From Candidatus Aphodovivens avistercoris (GTDB lineage Bacteria; Actinomycetota; Coriobacteriia; Coriobacteriales; Eggerthellaceae), in the NCBI GenBank assembly GCA_018710945.1, contig DVIW01000013.1:1-64000 (forward strand): a DNA stretch of 64,000 nt. The letters run 5' to 3'. Shown here piece by piece: positions 16,185 through 25,226 of this stretch. Each line of letters opens with the position of its first letter. Within the stretch, counting starts at the first letter, position 1. A model generated the notes under the pieces. That model had not been told where the DNA came from. It made no database searches and saw only the letters and a list, made by a program, of their open reading frames with translations. Made by a program: the position numbers and the translations under genes.

Positions 16185-18398
16185 ATGGCAATGGCGGTTA
16201 AGAAAACAAGGACCCAGTGCACGACCTGCCATGCGCGCTGTGGTGTGTTCGTGTACTCCGAAGGCGACAAGATCCTGCGGATCGAAGGCGACCCCGACAA
16301 CCCCAAGTCGCACGGCGTGTGCTGCGGCATGGGCATGTCCGAGCGCGAGATCCACAACAACACCGAGGGGCGCATCCTCTACCCCATGAAGCGCGTGGAC
16401 TGGGACCCGCACGGCCAGCGCAACGTCGAAAACCGCGGCAAGAGCGAGTTCGAGCGCATCAGCTGGGACGAGGCGCTCGACATCCTGGCCGAGGAGTGCC
16501 TGCGCATCAAGGACGAGTACGGCCCTGAGGCCATCATCACCGGCCAGGGAACCGGGCGCACGTCCAACCATTGGCACATCCGCCTGAACTCGTCGCTGGG
16601 CCTGGAGGGCTGGTCGCTCGTCCCCACGCATGTGTGCCTGATGCCCCACATGCTGCCCAACGCGTTCACCCTGGGCGTCTACAGCCCCGCCGACGGCGAG
16701 CTGGCCAATTCCGACACCATCGTGCTGTGGGGCGAGAACCCCGCCATGGAGCGCGCCATCACGCGCACGATCTTCGAACGGCAGCGCCAGGGCGCCAAGC
16801 TCATCGTCATCGACACGCGCTTCCAGGACATGTCCAAGCACGCCGACATCGCCATCCAGCCGCGCCCCGGCACCGACGCGGCCATCGCGCTGGCGCTCAT
16901 CCACGAGGTCATCGAGCACGGCTGGTACGACCGCGAATGGATCGACGCGTGGACCTACGGCTTCGACCAGCTTGCCGAGCGTGTGAAGGACTGGACGCCC
17001 GAGCGCGCGGCCGAAATCGCCCAGGTGGATGCCGACGACATCCGCGCCATCGCCGAGATTCTGGGCACCCACGGCCCGGTGGGCATGAAGATCGGCCTGG
17101 GCCCGGGCTGCATGCACACCAACGCCATCCAGAACGGCCGCGCCGTCGCCTGCCTGCAAGGACTTCTGGGCTGGGTGGACCGCAAGGGCGGCATCAGCGT
17201 GCCGGTTTCGTTCTCGGTCATGCTCGACGACAAGATCACCCTGTGGGACGACAAGGATCCCGGCCGCCCCGAGCTGTTCACCTTCGGCGGCGAGGAGCAC
17301 CCGCTCTACAAGAGCTTCGGCCGCTCCAACGACCCCCACGCCACCTTCGAGGCCATCATCACGCAGAAGCCGCGGCCGGTGCGCGCGTTCATCGCCATCG
17401 CCGACGACCCGCTTCTGTGCTACGAGAACACCAACCTCACCTACCAGGCCATGACCAGCCCCAACCTGGACATGATCGCCGTGAAGGACTTCTACTTCTC
17501 GCCCACCGCGAAGCTGGCCGACCTGGTGTTCCCCTCGTCGGACTGGGCGGAGCGCTGCACCTACGACGAGGAGATCGACGGCAACATGATCCTCACGTTC
17601 GACCAGGCCGTGCCCGCGCCCGGCGAGTGCTGGGACGACTGGAAGTTCTTCCTTGAGTGGGGCCGGCGCATCGACCCGGAGCACTGGCAGTGGAAGGACG
17701 AGAAGGACATGGTGCTGTGGCGCCTGCGCGAGTTCTACGGGTTCGACCTCACCTGGGACGAGTTCCAGTCGAAGAACGTCCGCTCCACCGAGCCGGGCGG
17801 CGAGATGGGCGAGGTGGTGTACGAGAAGTACAAGAAGGGCCTCATGCGCCCCGACGGCCAACCCGGCTTCCCCACGCCCACCGGCCGCATTGAGTTCTGG
17901 TGCGACGCCCTGGCCGCATTCGGCTACGACCCGTTGCCCGATTACACCGAGCCGATGGAGAGCCCCATCAGCCAACCAGAGCTTGCCAAGGAGTACCCGC
18001 TGACGGTCATCACGGGGCACCGCCTGTACTCGTTCTTCCACTCCGCATGGACCAACGTCCCCGCGCAGCGCAAGCTCTATCCCGACCCGTTCGCGCTGGT
18101 GCATCCCGATGACGCGCGCGAGCACGGCATCACCGACGGCGAGTGGATCACCATCTCCTCGCCGCGCGGCAAAATCATCTCGAAGGCGCGCGTGACGCGC
18201 GAGATCAAGAAGGGCGTGGTGGCGGTTCCCCGCCCCGGTTGGCGGGACGAATGCCCCGAGCTCGGCCTGCCCGGATACGGATGGGACAAGGCCAACGGCA
18301 ACATCCTCGTGCCGTCCACGCCGGCCGAGCCCGGCTACGGCGCCACGGCCATGCGCTCGTCGCTGTGCAAGATCGAAGCGGGAAGGGGTGACCTGTAA
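16185..18398 (+). CDS. Cytosolic bis-MGD molybdopterin oxidoreductase, dehydroxylase/hydratase-like
   Basis: 737 residues, DMSO-reductase superfamily. The N-terminal [4Fe-4S] site is Cys12, 15, 19 and Cys46 or 47 (CTTCHARCG then GVCCGMG). The likely metal ligand is Cys151 in THVCLMPHML, the position held by the tungsten-ligand Cys of acetylene hydratase. The C-terminal part (FGYDPLPDYTEP, LAKEYPL, DPFALVHP) also follows that enzyme's pattern from memory. No twin-arginine signal, so it is cytoplasmic. The nearest known functional group includes gut catechol dehydroxylases, pyrogallol transhydroxylase and acetylene hydratase. The substrate is unknown. It is coupled to the ferredoxin gene by TAATG and controlled by the divergent LysR gene. 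Confidence 0.87.
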   Translation: MAMAVKKTRTQCTTCHARCGVFVYSEGDKILRIEGDPDNPKSHGVCCGMGMSEREIHNNTEGRILYPMKRVDWDPHGQRNVENRGKSEFERISWDEALDILAEECLRIKDEYGPEAIITGQGTGRTSNHWHIRLNSSLGLEGWSLVPTHVCLMPHMLPNAFTLGVYSPADGELANSDTIVLWGENPAMERAITRTIFERQRQGAKLIVIDTRFQDMSKHADIAIQPRPGTDAAIALALIHEVIEHGWYDREWIDAWTYGFDQLAERVKDWTPERAAEIAQVDADDIRAIAEILGTHGPVGMKIGLGPGCMHTNAIQNGRAVACLQGLLGWVDRKGGISVPVSFSVMLDDKITLWDDKDPGRPELFTFGGEEHPLYKSFGRSNDPHATFEAIITQKPRPVRAFIAIADDPLLCYENTNLTYQAMTSPNLDMIAVKDFYFSPTAKLADLVFPSSDWAERCTYDEEIDGNMILTFDQAVPAPGECWDDWKFFLEWGRRIDPEHWQWKDEKDMVLWRLREFYGFDLTWDEFQSKNVRSTEPGGEMGEVVYEKYKKGLMRPDGQPGFPTPTGRIEFWCDALAAFGYDPLPDYTEPMESPISQPELAKEYPLTVITGHRLYSFFHSAWTNVPAQRKLYPDPFALVHPDDAREHGITDGEWITISSPRGKIISKARVTREIKKGVVAVPRPGWRDECPELGLPGYGWDKANGNILVPSTPAEPGYGATAMRSSLCKIEAGRGDL

Positions 18399-18733
18399 TG
18401 GGAAGGGTCAAGGGAAACGGCATCGCGCTGCTGCTCGATTTGGACGACTGCACCGGATGCTTCAGCTGCGAGGCGGCCTGCCGCGAAACGCACCGCTACG
18501 CCTACGATGAGGACTGGATGCGCACCGTGCGGCGCGACCCGTTCGTGGTGGACGGCAAGCTGCGCCAGTACCACCTGGTAGCGCCCGTGCTGGACAAGTG
18601 CGCCGCCTGCTACGACGGTGAGCATGAGCCGCTGTGCGTGAGCGGCTGCCCTGCCGGCGCGCTGAAGATCGGCACCTTTGCCGAAATGGCGAAGGAAGCC
18701 GAGGGGCGACACTGCGCAATCTACACCGCGTAG
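18398..18733 (+). CDS. Small ferredoxin-like electron-transfer subunit (two [4Fe-4S])
   Basis: 111 residues. It has eight cysteines in two sets: Cys18, 21, 24, 28 (DDCTGCFSCEAAC) and Cys68, 71, 80, 84 (DKCAACYDG...LCVSGCPAGAL), enough for two [4Fe-4S] clusters. It looks like a cut-down DmsB/NrfC-type subunit, which usually has 16 cysteines and about 200 residues. The ATG overlaps the stop of the molybdoenzyme (TAATG), so it is its partner and probably feeds electrons to it. No membrane anchor subunit is present, so the electron donor must be soluble or encoded elsewhere. Confidence 0.88.
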   Translation: MGRVKGNGIALLLDLDDCTGCFSCEAACRETHRYAYDEDWMRTVRRDPFVVDGKLRQYHLVAPVLDKCAACYDGEHEPLCVSGCPAGALKIGTFAEMAKEAEGRHCAIYTA

Positions 18734-18814
18734 CGCCCACCTGTAATCGAGCGGGGCTTCGGCAGGCCGCCGAGCTCCGTTCGAATGCTTTCGCGGCCCT
18801 GTTGGTCGAGCGAC

Positions 18815-18849
18815 CCCTGCCAACGTGGCAGGGGCCGCTTCGCGTTTTG
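18815..18849 (+). terminator. Terminator of the molybdoenzyme operon
   Basis: A perfect 9-bp stem (CCCCTGCCA 18815-18823 with 18827-18835) with a 3-base loop, followed by CCGCTTCGCGTTTTG. It lies between this operon and the convergent rnr gene. Confidence 0.65.
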
Positions 18850-18893
18850 CCCCCGTGCGGGATGCCGCCTGATCCCCGCGCGCCCGCCCCGCC

Positions 18894-21074
18894 CTACGCC
18901 AGGCGGAAGTCGAGGGTGGCGGTGCGGGCGTCGGCGCGGGCCAACACCACGGCCACGCGCTGGCCCAGCCGCCAGATGCGGCCAGTGTCCTGGCCTACGA
19001 GCCGACGCAGCTCGGCGTCGAAGGAGAAGTACTCGCGCCCAAGCTGGCGGATGGGCACAAGCCCCTCGGCAGTGTTGCCCAGCCGCACGTAGAGCCCGTA
19101 GGGCGCCACACCCGACACGACGGCGGAGAACGCCTGTCCCACCTGGCCCTCCATCAGCTCGACAAGCTTGATCTCCTGCGACTCGCGCGCGGCGGCCTCG
19201 GCCTCGCGCTCGCACCGCGAGCAGTGCCGCCCCAGCCACGGCAGCGCCGCTGCCTGCTGGTCGTGCAGCTCGGTTCGCCCAAACAGCAGCGACTTCAGCA
19301 TGCGGTGGACCACGAGGTCGGGATAGCGCCTGATGGGCGATGTGAAATGCGCGTAGGCCGCGCTCGCCAAGCCGTAGTGGCCCTCGCAGGCGGGCCGGTA
19401 GTCGGCCCGCTTCATCGCGCGCAGAAGCAGGTTGCCCACCAGCTCCTCCTCGACGCGGCCGCGGCTGGCCGCAAGCGCGGCCTGCAGCGCGGAGGGCTCG
19501 GCCAGCACGAACCGCGCGGGATCGATGCGCGCGAACCAGTCGAACTCGGCAAGCAGCGGCGTGAGCGCGGACAGGCTGTCCGCGGCGGGGCGCTCGTGCA
19601 CGCGGAACAGCGCCGGGCATCCGGCATCGCGCAGACAGCGCGCCACCGCCTCGTTGGCCAGCAGCATGGCCTCCTCCACGAGAGCCGTCGCCCGCGTCTT
19701 GCGGCGCACGTCCACGCCGACCGCCCGCCCCTGCGCGTCCAGGCGCACCTTCGCCTCGGCAGAGGGGAAGTCGATGCCGCCCGCCGCCCTCCGCAGCTCC
19801 GCCCGGCGCTGAGCCAAAACGTCGAGCGCCCCCAGCCGCTCCAGCACCGCGGACGCGATGCCCGCGACGCCATCAGCGGCGCCCTCCGCAGCGCCCGCCG
19901 CTTCGGCTGCAGCGCTCGCAAAGCCTTCCTCCGCTGCGGCGCCCTCTGCGCCGTTCGCCTCCAGCGCCTGCTGCACGCGCCCGTAGTCGAGCCGCGCGTC
20001 CGAGCGGATGACGGCAGGGTACAGCTCGAAGCGCGCGATGCGGCCCGCTTCGTCCAAGAACAAATCGGCGGTCATCGCCAGGCGGTCGCGTCCGGGCACC
20101 AGCGAGCACAGATCGTCGGACAGCCGCGCCGGCAGCATGGGGATGACCCGATCGACCAGGTACGCGCTCGTCCCGCGTTCGCGCGCGTCCAGATCCAGCG
20201 CGCTGCCCCACGGCACGTAGGCCGACACGTCGGCGATGTGCACGCCCAACCGCCACGCCGGCCGGCCCGCCCCTTCCCAGCCAGAGCCGCAGAGCACGGG
20301 GCCGGCAGGCGCGTCCGAGCCGGAAGCCCCCGCTTCCGCCTCCGCCCCCTCGCCCGGCGCAGCGTCGGTGACGCGGCCGCCTTCCACCCGCTCCAGCGAC
20401 AGCGCGTCGTCGAAGTCCCGCGCATCAACGGGGTCCACCGTGAACGTCAGGCGGCCCCGCAGGTCGCGGTAGCCCCGGACCACGGCTCCCAGCACGTCGA
20501 GGCGCGCCTGGTCGGCCTGCGCCAGCGCCGCATCCGAGAAGCGCGCGGCCAGCTTGTGCCGCGCGATGACGGACTCCACGGCCAAGCGCGGCTCGTCGGC
20601 CTCGCCCAGCACCTCCTCCACCACGCCCGTCGCCGCGGTGCGGCGCGAGGGGTAGCCGGTGATGCGCACGCGCACGAGCGCCCCGTCGGGCACCTGGGGC
20701 GCCTCGGCGCGCTGCGTGAAGATGTCGTAGGGGATGCGCGGGTCCTCGGGGATCACCACGCCGAAGGGGTCGGCCACCTCGTAGCGGCCCACCACCGTCT
20801 CGTGCGCGCGCTCCACCACGCGCGCCACGCGCGCGGCCGGCCGTCCCGCGCCGGCCCCCTCGCGCCGCTCGGCGCGGCGGGCCTTCGAGGAGGCGGCGGG
20901 GAGCGGCGCCACCTCCACGGTGTCGCCGTCGAAGGCGCCGCCCAGCTTGGCGGCGGGGATGAACCACTCCCCTTCCGCCGTGCGCACGAAGCCGTAGCCG
21001 CCGGCGTGCATCAGAAGGACGCCGCGCGGAAGGCTGCGCGCCGGGCGGCGGGTATGCGAGCGGGAACGCGCCAT
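18894..21074 (-). CDS. rnr: Ribonuclease R (RNB family 3'-5' exoribonuclease)
   Basis: 726 residues. Order: N-terminal cold-shock-like domains (GGYGFVRTAEGEWFIPAAKLG; RYEVADPFGVVIPEDPRIPYD), the RNB catalytic domain with DPVDARDFDDALSL holding the metal Asp residues, the YAHFTSPIRRYPDLVVHRML motif, and a C-terminal S1 domain (GQVGQAFSAVVSGVAPYGLYV). It degrades structured RNA. Two Ala/Glu/Gly-rich insertions of about 30 residues (near 240-270 and 370-400) interrupt the RNB domain. It starts three bases after the S41 gene stop, at the end of the ftsEX operon. Confidence 0.94.
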   Translation of the reverse strand: MARSRSHTRRPARSLPRGVLLMHAGGYGFVRTAEGEWFIPAAKLGGAFDGDTVEVAPLPAASSKARRAERREGAGAGRPAARVARVVERAHETVVGRYEVADPFGVVIPEDPRIPYDIFTQRAEAPQVPDGALVRVRITGYPSRRTAATGVVEEVLGEADEPRLAVESVIARHKLAARFSDAALAQADQARLDVLGAVVRGYRDLRGRLTFTVDPVDARDFDDALSLERVEGGRVTDAAPGEGAEAEAGASGSDAPAGPVLCGSGWEGAGRPAWRLGVHIADVSAYVPWGSALDLDARERGTSAYLVDRVIPMLPARLSDDLCSLVPGRDRLAMTADLFLDEAGRIARFELYPAVIRSDARLDYGRVQQALEANGAEGAAAEEGFASAAAEAAGAAEGAADGVAGIASAVLERLGALDVLAQRRAELRRAAGGIDFPSAEAKVRLDAQGRAVGVDVRRKTRATALVEEAMLLANEAVARCLRDAGCPALFRVHERPAADSLSALTPLLAEFDWFARIDPARFVLAEPSALQAALAASRGRVEEELVGNLLLRAMKRADYRPACEGHYGLASAAYAHFTSPIRRYPDLVVHRMLKSLLFGRTELHDQQAAALPWLGRHCSRCEREAEAAARESQEIKLVELMEGQVGQAFSAVVSGVAPYGLYVRLGNTAEGLVPIRQLGREYFSFDAELRRLVGQDTGRIWRLGQRVAVVLARADARTATLDFRLA

Positions 21075-21077
21075 GCG

Positions 21078-22358
21078 CTAGGAGGGGATGGAGGACTGCG
21101 CCGTCTCCACCGCCAGGGTCATCTGCGTGTCGGAGCCGTCGTCCTGCTGGCCGACCACGATGTCAGGCGCCACGCCCAGCCCGTTGATGCCGCGGCCCTG
21201 GGGGCTCAGGTAGTAGGCGGCCGTGTAGCGCAGCGCGCCGCCGAAGCTCAGCTCGCGCACCACCTGCACCGAGCCCTTCCCCAGCGTAGTCTGGCCCACC
21301 AGCGTGGCACGCTGGTTGTCCTGCAGCGCCGCGGCCAGCACCTCGGCCGCCGCCGCCGTGTTGCCGTTGACCAGCACCACCAGCGGCTTGTCGGTCAGCA
21401 CCTCGCCGCTTGCCTGCTTGGTGCTCACGCCGCTGTTGGTCTGGATCTGAACGATGGTGCCGTTGCGCACGAAGAGGTTGGCCACCTCCACCGCCTGCGA
21501 CAGGTAGCCGCCCGGGGTGTCGCGGATGTCCAGCACGAAGGCCTGCGCCCCCTGCCCCTCCAGGCTCTCCACCGCCTCGCGCACCAGATCGGCCGAGTTG
21601 GCGGAGATCTGGCGCAGGGTCACCACGCCCACGGCGCCCTCTTCCAGAGTGGCCTCCACGTTCACCTCGTCGGATTCCGAGCACGTCAGCACGGTGGTGA
21701 ACTCCTCGCCACCCTCGGCACCCATCGTCTCGGGGCGCCGCCACGTGACGACGGCGGTGGACCCCTCTTCGCGGTCGAGCGCCGCCACCACCTCGGACTG
21801 CGACCACTCGCGGCTGCGGTCACCGTCGATGGCCACGACGAAATCGCCCTGCTTCACGCCGGCGGCCTGCGCCGACGAGCCGTCGAACACGTCCACCGCG
21901 TAGGCGTGCCCGCCGTATTCGCCGAACAGCACGCCGATGCCCTCGTAGCCTTGCCCGCCGTCCTGCTCCAGCAGCGCGTAGTGCGCCGGGTCGTAGTAGT
22001 GCAGGTAGGGGTCCTCGGTGGCCTCGGCCAGCGCGGTCAGCATGCTGGAGGTCGCCTGGTCCAGGTCGAACGAATCCAGGCTCTCCTCGGACAAGATGCC
22101 TTCCACCTCGTCCACGCGCTCGGAAAGCGAGTTGTAGACGTTCTTCTGCTCGCCCGCGGCCGTGGCGTCCGAGCTGCCGGCCAGCGACTCGAAGCCCAGC
22201 GCGCCGAGCAGCTTGGCATCCCCGCGAACGAAAAAGCCGACGCACAGGGCGACGGCGAGGGAGATGACGAAAAGGAACGCCTTGATGAGGCGCAGGTTGC
22301 GCTCCCGCGCCTTGCGCGCGGAAGCCGCAACCTGCTTGTTGTCGCCATGCTTGGCCAT
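21078..22358 (-). CDS. S41 (CtpA/CtpB-type) protease homologue lacking the nucleophile
   Basis: 426 residues: a basic N-terminus, one membrane anchor (about 25-44, LIKAFLFVISLAVALCVGFF), a PDZ domain (about 140-215, GIGVLFGEYGG...AGVKQGDFVVAIDGD) and the S41 core (245-405). The core keeps LDIRDTPGGYL and the general-base region GQTTLGKGSVQ (Lys361). However the nucleophile loop reads NGNTAAAAEVL instead of the usual (S/T)ASASE or TASAAE, so Ala336 replaces the catalytic Ser. It is therefore probably an inactive extracytoplasmic scaffold. It lies behind ftsX, as ctpB does in Bacillus subtilis. Confidence 0.88.
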   Translation of the reverse strand: MAKHGDNKQVAASARKARERNLRLIKAFLFVISLAVALCVGFFVRGDAKLLGALGFESLAGSSDATAAGEQKNVYNSLSERVDEVEGILSEESLDSFDLDQATSSMLTALAEATEDPYLHYYDPAHYALLEQDGGQGYEGIGVLFGEYGGHAYAVDVFDGSSAQAAGVKQGDFVVAIDGDRSREWSQSEVVAALDREEGSTAVVTWRRPETMGAEGGEEFTTVLTCSESDEVNVEATLEEGAVGVVTLRQISANSADLVREAVESLEGQGAQAFVLDIRDTPGGYLSQAVEVANLFVRNGTIVQIQTNSGVSTKQASGEVLTDKPLVVLVNGNTAAAAEVLAAALQDNQRATLVGQTTLGKGSVQVVRELSFGGALRYTAAYYLSPQGRGINGLGVAPDIVVGQQDDGSDTQMTLAVETAQSSIPS

Positions 22359-22376
22359 AGGAAGCCTGCCGGACCG

Positions 22377-23285
22377 CTACACCTTGAGGTAGCGGCGCAT
22401 CGCGAACGCCGAGCCGATGAGGCCGATGATCAGGCCGGCCACCAGCAGCACCGCGTAGATGACCAAGAACGTGTTCAGGCTCAGGTCGAAGGGCAGAAAC
22501 GCCAGGGCTCCCTGCACCTGCGGCAGCGCGACGTTGCGCAAAAGCTCCAAGCAGCCGATGGCCAGCACCGCACCGATGATGGCGTGCAGCGCGCCTTCCA
22601 TGAGGAAGGGCCCGCGGATGAAGCCGTTGCTCGCGCCCACCAGGCGCATGATGGCGATCTCCTTGCGGCGCGCCAGGATGGCCAGGCGGATGGTGTTGTT
22701 GATGAACACCATCGCGATGAAGATGAGCAGCGCGATGAGCGCCACGCCGATGTAGCGCACGTAGTTCGTCAGCGAGAACAGGCGGTCGACCGACTTCTCG
22801 CCATAGCGGATGGACTCCGACGGATCGGCCGGGTCGTCGCAGATCTGCTGGAAGTCCGCATTGGTGGCCAGGTCGGCGGCCACCGCTTCGACCTCCTGCG
22901 GGTCGGACAGCTCCACCTCGATGGAGGCCGGCAGCGGGTTGTCACCGTCGAGCGCGTCCACGATGCCGGAGCTGGTGGACTGCTGGAAGTTCTCGAGCGC
23001 CTGCTCCTTGGTGGTGAACCCGACCGAGGCCACGGTGTCCAGCGAGCGCAGGTAGTCCTGCACCGCGTCGATGTCGGACTGCGAAGCGTCGTCGGAGACG
23101 TAGGCGGTGATGGACACCTCGCTCTCCACCGAGGAGATGACGTTTTCCACCATGCGGCCGCCCACCAGGAAGATGCCGATGATCAGAAGCGACAGGAAGA
23201 TGGTGATGATGGAGCCCAGGGCCGTGGACAGATGCCGCGAGAACCCCGTGAGCGATTCCCTGAGGAAGTAGAAGATGCTAGACAT
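22377..23285 (-). CDS. ftsX: Cell division protein FtsX
   Basis: 302 residues with the FtsX layout: one N-terminal membrane segment ([18 protein letters not shown]), a large outside loop of about 130 residues ([20 protein letters not shown] onwards), and three C-terminal membrane segments. It works with FtsE to transmit ATP hydrolysis to peptidoglycan hydrolases outside. The loop segment [19 protein letters not shown] is typical. It overlaps ftsE by eight bases. Confidence 0.95.
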   Translation of the reverse strand: MSSIFYFLRESLTGFSRHLSTALGSIITIFLSLLIIGIFLVGGRMVENVISSVESEVSITAYVSDDASQSDIDAVQDYLRSLDTVASVGFTTKEQALENFQQSTSSGIVDALDGDNPLPASIEVELSDPQEVEAVAADLATNADFQQICDDPADPSESIRYGEKSVDRLFSLTNYVRYIGVALIALLIFIAMVFINNTIRLAILARRKEIAIMRLVGASNGFIRGPFLMEGALHAIIGAVLAIGCLELLRNVALPQVQGALAFLPFDLSLNTFLVIYAVLLVAGLIIGLIGSAFAMRRYLKV

Positions 23286-24135
23286 CGAAACCGTACACCC
23301 CCCGGTCCTGGTCGCGGGTGAGGCAGCCGTGGTCGAGCGCGATCACGCGCCGGCGCATGTTGTCCACCATCTCGCGGTCGTGCGTTGCCACCAGCACCGT
23401 GGTGCCCGTGCGGTTGATGCGCTCGAGCAAGTCCATGATGCCGCGGGAGGTCTGCGGGTCCAGGTTGCCCGTGGGCTCGTCGCACACCAGAAGCGGCGGG
23501 CGGTTCACGATGGCGCGGGCGATGGAGACGCGCTGCTGCTCGCCGCCGGAAAGCTGGTCGGGCAGCTTGTTCAGCTTGTCCTGCAGGCCCACCAAACGCA
23601 GCACCTCGGGCACCTGCGTCTTGATGACGTGGCGGCTTTTCCCGATGACCTCCAGCGCGAAGGCCACGTTCTCGAACACCGTCTTGTTCGGCAGGAGCTT
23701 GAAGTCCTGGAACACGCAGCCGATGTTGCGGCGCAGGTAGGGCACGCGCCAGTTGCGCATGGCGCCCAGATCCTCGCCCGCCACGTAGATGTGACCCTCG
23801 GAGGGCTTCACCTCGCGGATGAGCATGCGGATGAAGGTGGACTTGCCCGAACCGGAATGGCCCACCAGGAAGATGAACTCGCCGGCGTAGATCTGCAGCG
23901 AGATGTCGGAGAGCGCCGGGCGGTTCGGCTGCGCGGGGTACACCTTGGTCACGTGGTCGAAGGTGATGACCGGAGTGCCGGACTGCTGAGGCGCGTCAGC
24001 CACCTCCACGACCGGCAGCGATTGCGACAGCTGCGCGGTCATCTGCGCCTGGCGCGAGTGCGCGCCATGGGCGGCGCGGGTGCGCTGACGCTGCGCCGGC
24101 CGCGGGGCCGGCGCGCGGTTAGTGTCGTTCGTCAC
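23278..24135 (-). CDS. ftsE: Cell division ATP-binding protein FtsE
   Basis: 285 residues, ABC ATPase. Walker A is [15 protein letters not shown], the Q-loop [19 protein letters not shown], the signature [15 protein letters not shown], Walker [13 protein letters not shown] and the H-loop VATHD. FtsE normally has about 225 residues; here about 55 polar Gln/Arg/Ala-rich residues precede the domain. The start is a GTG at 24135 with GGAG seven bases upstream; no in-frame ATG with a better site was seen before the domain. Confidence 0.95.
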   Translation of the reverse strand: MTNDTNRAPAPRPAQRQRTRAAHGAHSRQAQMTAQLSQSLPVVEVADAPQQSGTPVITFDHVTKVYPAQPNRPALSDISLQIYAGEFIFLVGHSGSGKSTFIRMLIREVKPSEGHIYVAGEDLGAMRNWRVPYLRRNIGCVFQDFKLLPNKTVFENVAFALEVIGKSRHVIKTQVPEVLRLVGLQDKLNKLPDQLSGGEQQRVSIARAIVNRPPLLVCDEPTGNLDPQTSRGIMDLLERINRTGTTVLVATHDREMVDNMRRRVIALDHGCLTRDQDRGVYGFDV

Positions 24136-24176
24136 AGAGTGCTCCGTTCAAATAGCGATGTACTGAGACTGCAGGC

Positions 24177-24205
24177 ATTCTAGCAGACGGCTTTGCGCTC
24201 CCGAA
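24177..24205 (-). promoter_or_regulatory. Possible ftsE promoter
   Basis: Minus strand: TTCGGG (24200-24205), 17 bases, TAGAAT (24177-24182). The -10 overlaps the stop of the upstream transketolase gene. The -35 is weak. Confidence 0.35.
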
Positions 24206-25127
24206 CCTTTTTCACAGCTTCGACAATCGCCGCGGCATCCAGCTTGAAGTGGGCCATCAGCTCTTCAAACTCGCCCGACGTGCCGAACACGTCGCGCATG
24301 CCCACGCGCTCGAGCGGAGCGGGAAGCTGCTCGGCCAGAAGCTCGGCCACCGCGCCGCCCAGGCCGCCGATGACGGAGTGCTCTTCGGCGGTGACGACGC
24401 AGCCGGTCTTGCGCACCGAGGCCAGGATGGTGTCGGAGTCGAGCGGTTTGATGGAGAACGCGTCGATCACCTCGACGGAGACGCCCTCGGCCGCAAGCGC
24501 CTCGGCGGCGCGCAGGGCCTCGTCGATCTCCACGCCGCAGGCCACCACCGTGGCGTCGGAGCCCTCGCGCAGCACGTGCGCGCGGCCCAGCTCGAAGGAG
24601 GCGTCCTCGCCGTACACGCACGGCACCGACGCGCGGCCCATGCGCACGTACACCGGGCCGGGGGTTTCGGCGGCCAGGCGGATGGCTGCCTTGGCGGCCG
24701 CGTAGTCGGCCGGCACGAGCACGCGCATGTTGGGCAGCACGCGCATCAGCGCGATGTCCTCGACCATCTGATGGCTGCCGCCGTCGGGACCCACCGACAC
24801 GCCGGCGTGGGTAGGGGCGATCTTCACGTCCAGGTTCGCGTAGCACACCGTGTTGCGGATCTGGTCGTACACGCGCCCGGTGCCGAACACGGCGAACGAG
24901 CCGGTGAAGGCCACATGCCCGGTCAGCGCCAGGCCCGCGGCCACGCCCACCATGTCCTGCTCGGCGATGCCGGTGTTGAACAGGCGGTCGGGACAGGCGT
25001 CGCCCAGCTTCTTCGTGGTGGTGGAACCGGACAGGTCGGCCTCGACGGCCACCACGGGCACGCCTTCGTTCGCCAGCTCGACGAGCGTCTCGCCGTAGGC
25101 CGCGCGGGTCGCTTTCTTGTCTGCCAT
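24180..25127 (-). CDS. Transketolase, C-terminal subunit
   Basis: 315 residues: the pyrimidine-binding and C-terminal domains of a split transketolase. It contains the catalytic Glu region FNTGIAEQDMVGVAAGLAL, then FTGSFAVFGTGRVYDQIRN, THAGVSVGPDGGSHQ, and the C-terminal domain VVACGVEIDEAL...VIDAFSIKPLD. With the N-terminal subunit upstream it makes one active thiamine-diphosphate enzyme of the pentose phosphate pathway. The gene starts 99 bases after its partner, with hairpins in the gap. Confidence 0.94.
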   Translation of the reverse strand: MADKKATRAAYGETLVELANEGVPVVAVEADLSGSTTTKKLGDACPDRLFNTGIAEQDMVGVAAGLALTGHVAFTGSFAVFGTGRVYDQIRNTVCYANLDVKIAPTHAGVSVGPDGGSHQMVEDIALMRVLPNMRVLVPADYAAAKAAIRLAAETPGPVYVRMGRASVPCVYGEDASFELGRAHVLREGSDATVVACGVEIDEALRAAEALAAEGVSVEVIDAFSIKPLDSDTILASVRKTGCVVTAEEHSVIGGLGGAVAELLAEQLPAPLERVGMRDVFGTSGEFEELMAHFKLDAAAIVEAVKKVRERKAVC

Positions 25128-25152
25128 GGGGTTGCTCCTTGTCGTAAGCGGT

Positions 25153-25197
25153 GCGGGGCGCTCATCGCCCCGCCGGGCCGCGCTTGCAGGCGGCCCG
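25153..25197 (-). repeat. Two tandem hairpins between the transketolase genes
   Basis: First stem GCGGGGCG (25153-25160) with CGCCCCGC (25166-25173); second stem CGGGCCGC (25174-25181) with GCGGCCCG (25190-25197). They abut and lie inside the operon. No U-run follows, so an RNA-stability or processing role is more likely than termination. Confidence 0.45.
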
Positions 25198-25226
25198 CAG
25201 AAACGTCGGATGGGAAGCGGGCGCCC

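Noticed and set aside
16185-18398. Selenocysteine or formate-dehydrogenase assignment for the molybdoenzyme
   Set aside because: There is no in-frame TGA at the metal-ligand position (it is a Cys codon), and the sequence pattern is nearer the acetylene hydratase/dehydroxylase group.
19224-23321. Open frame of over 1300 codons antisense to rnr, the S41 gene and ftsX
   Set aside because: No recognisable motif; the opposite strand encodes well-known proteins over the whole stretch.
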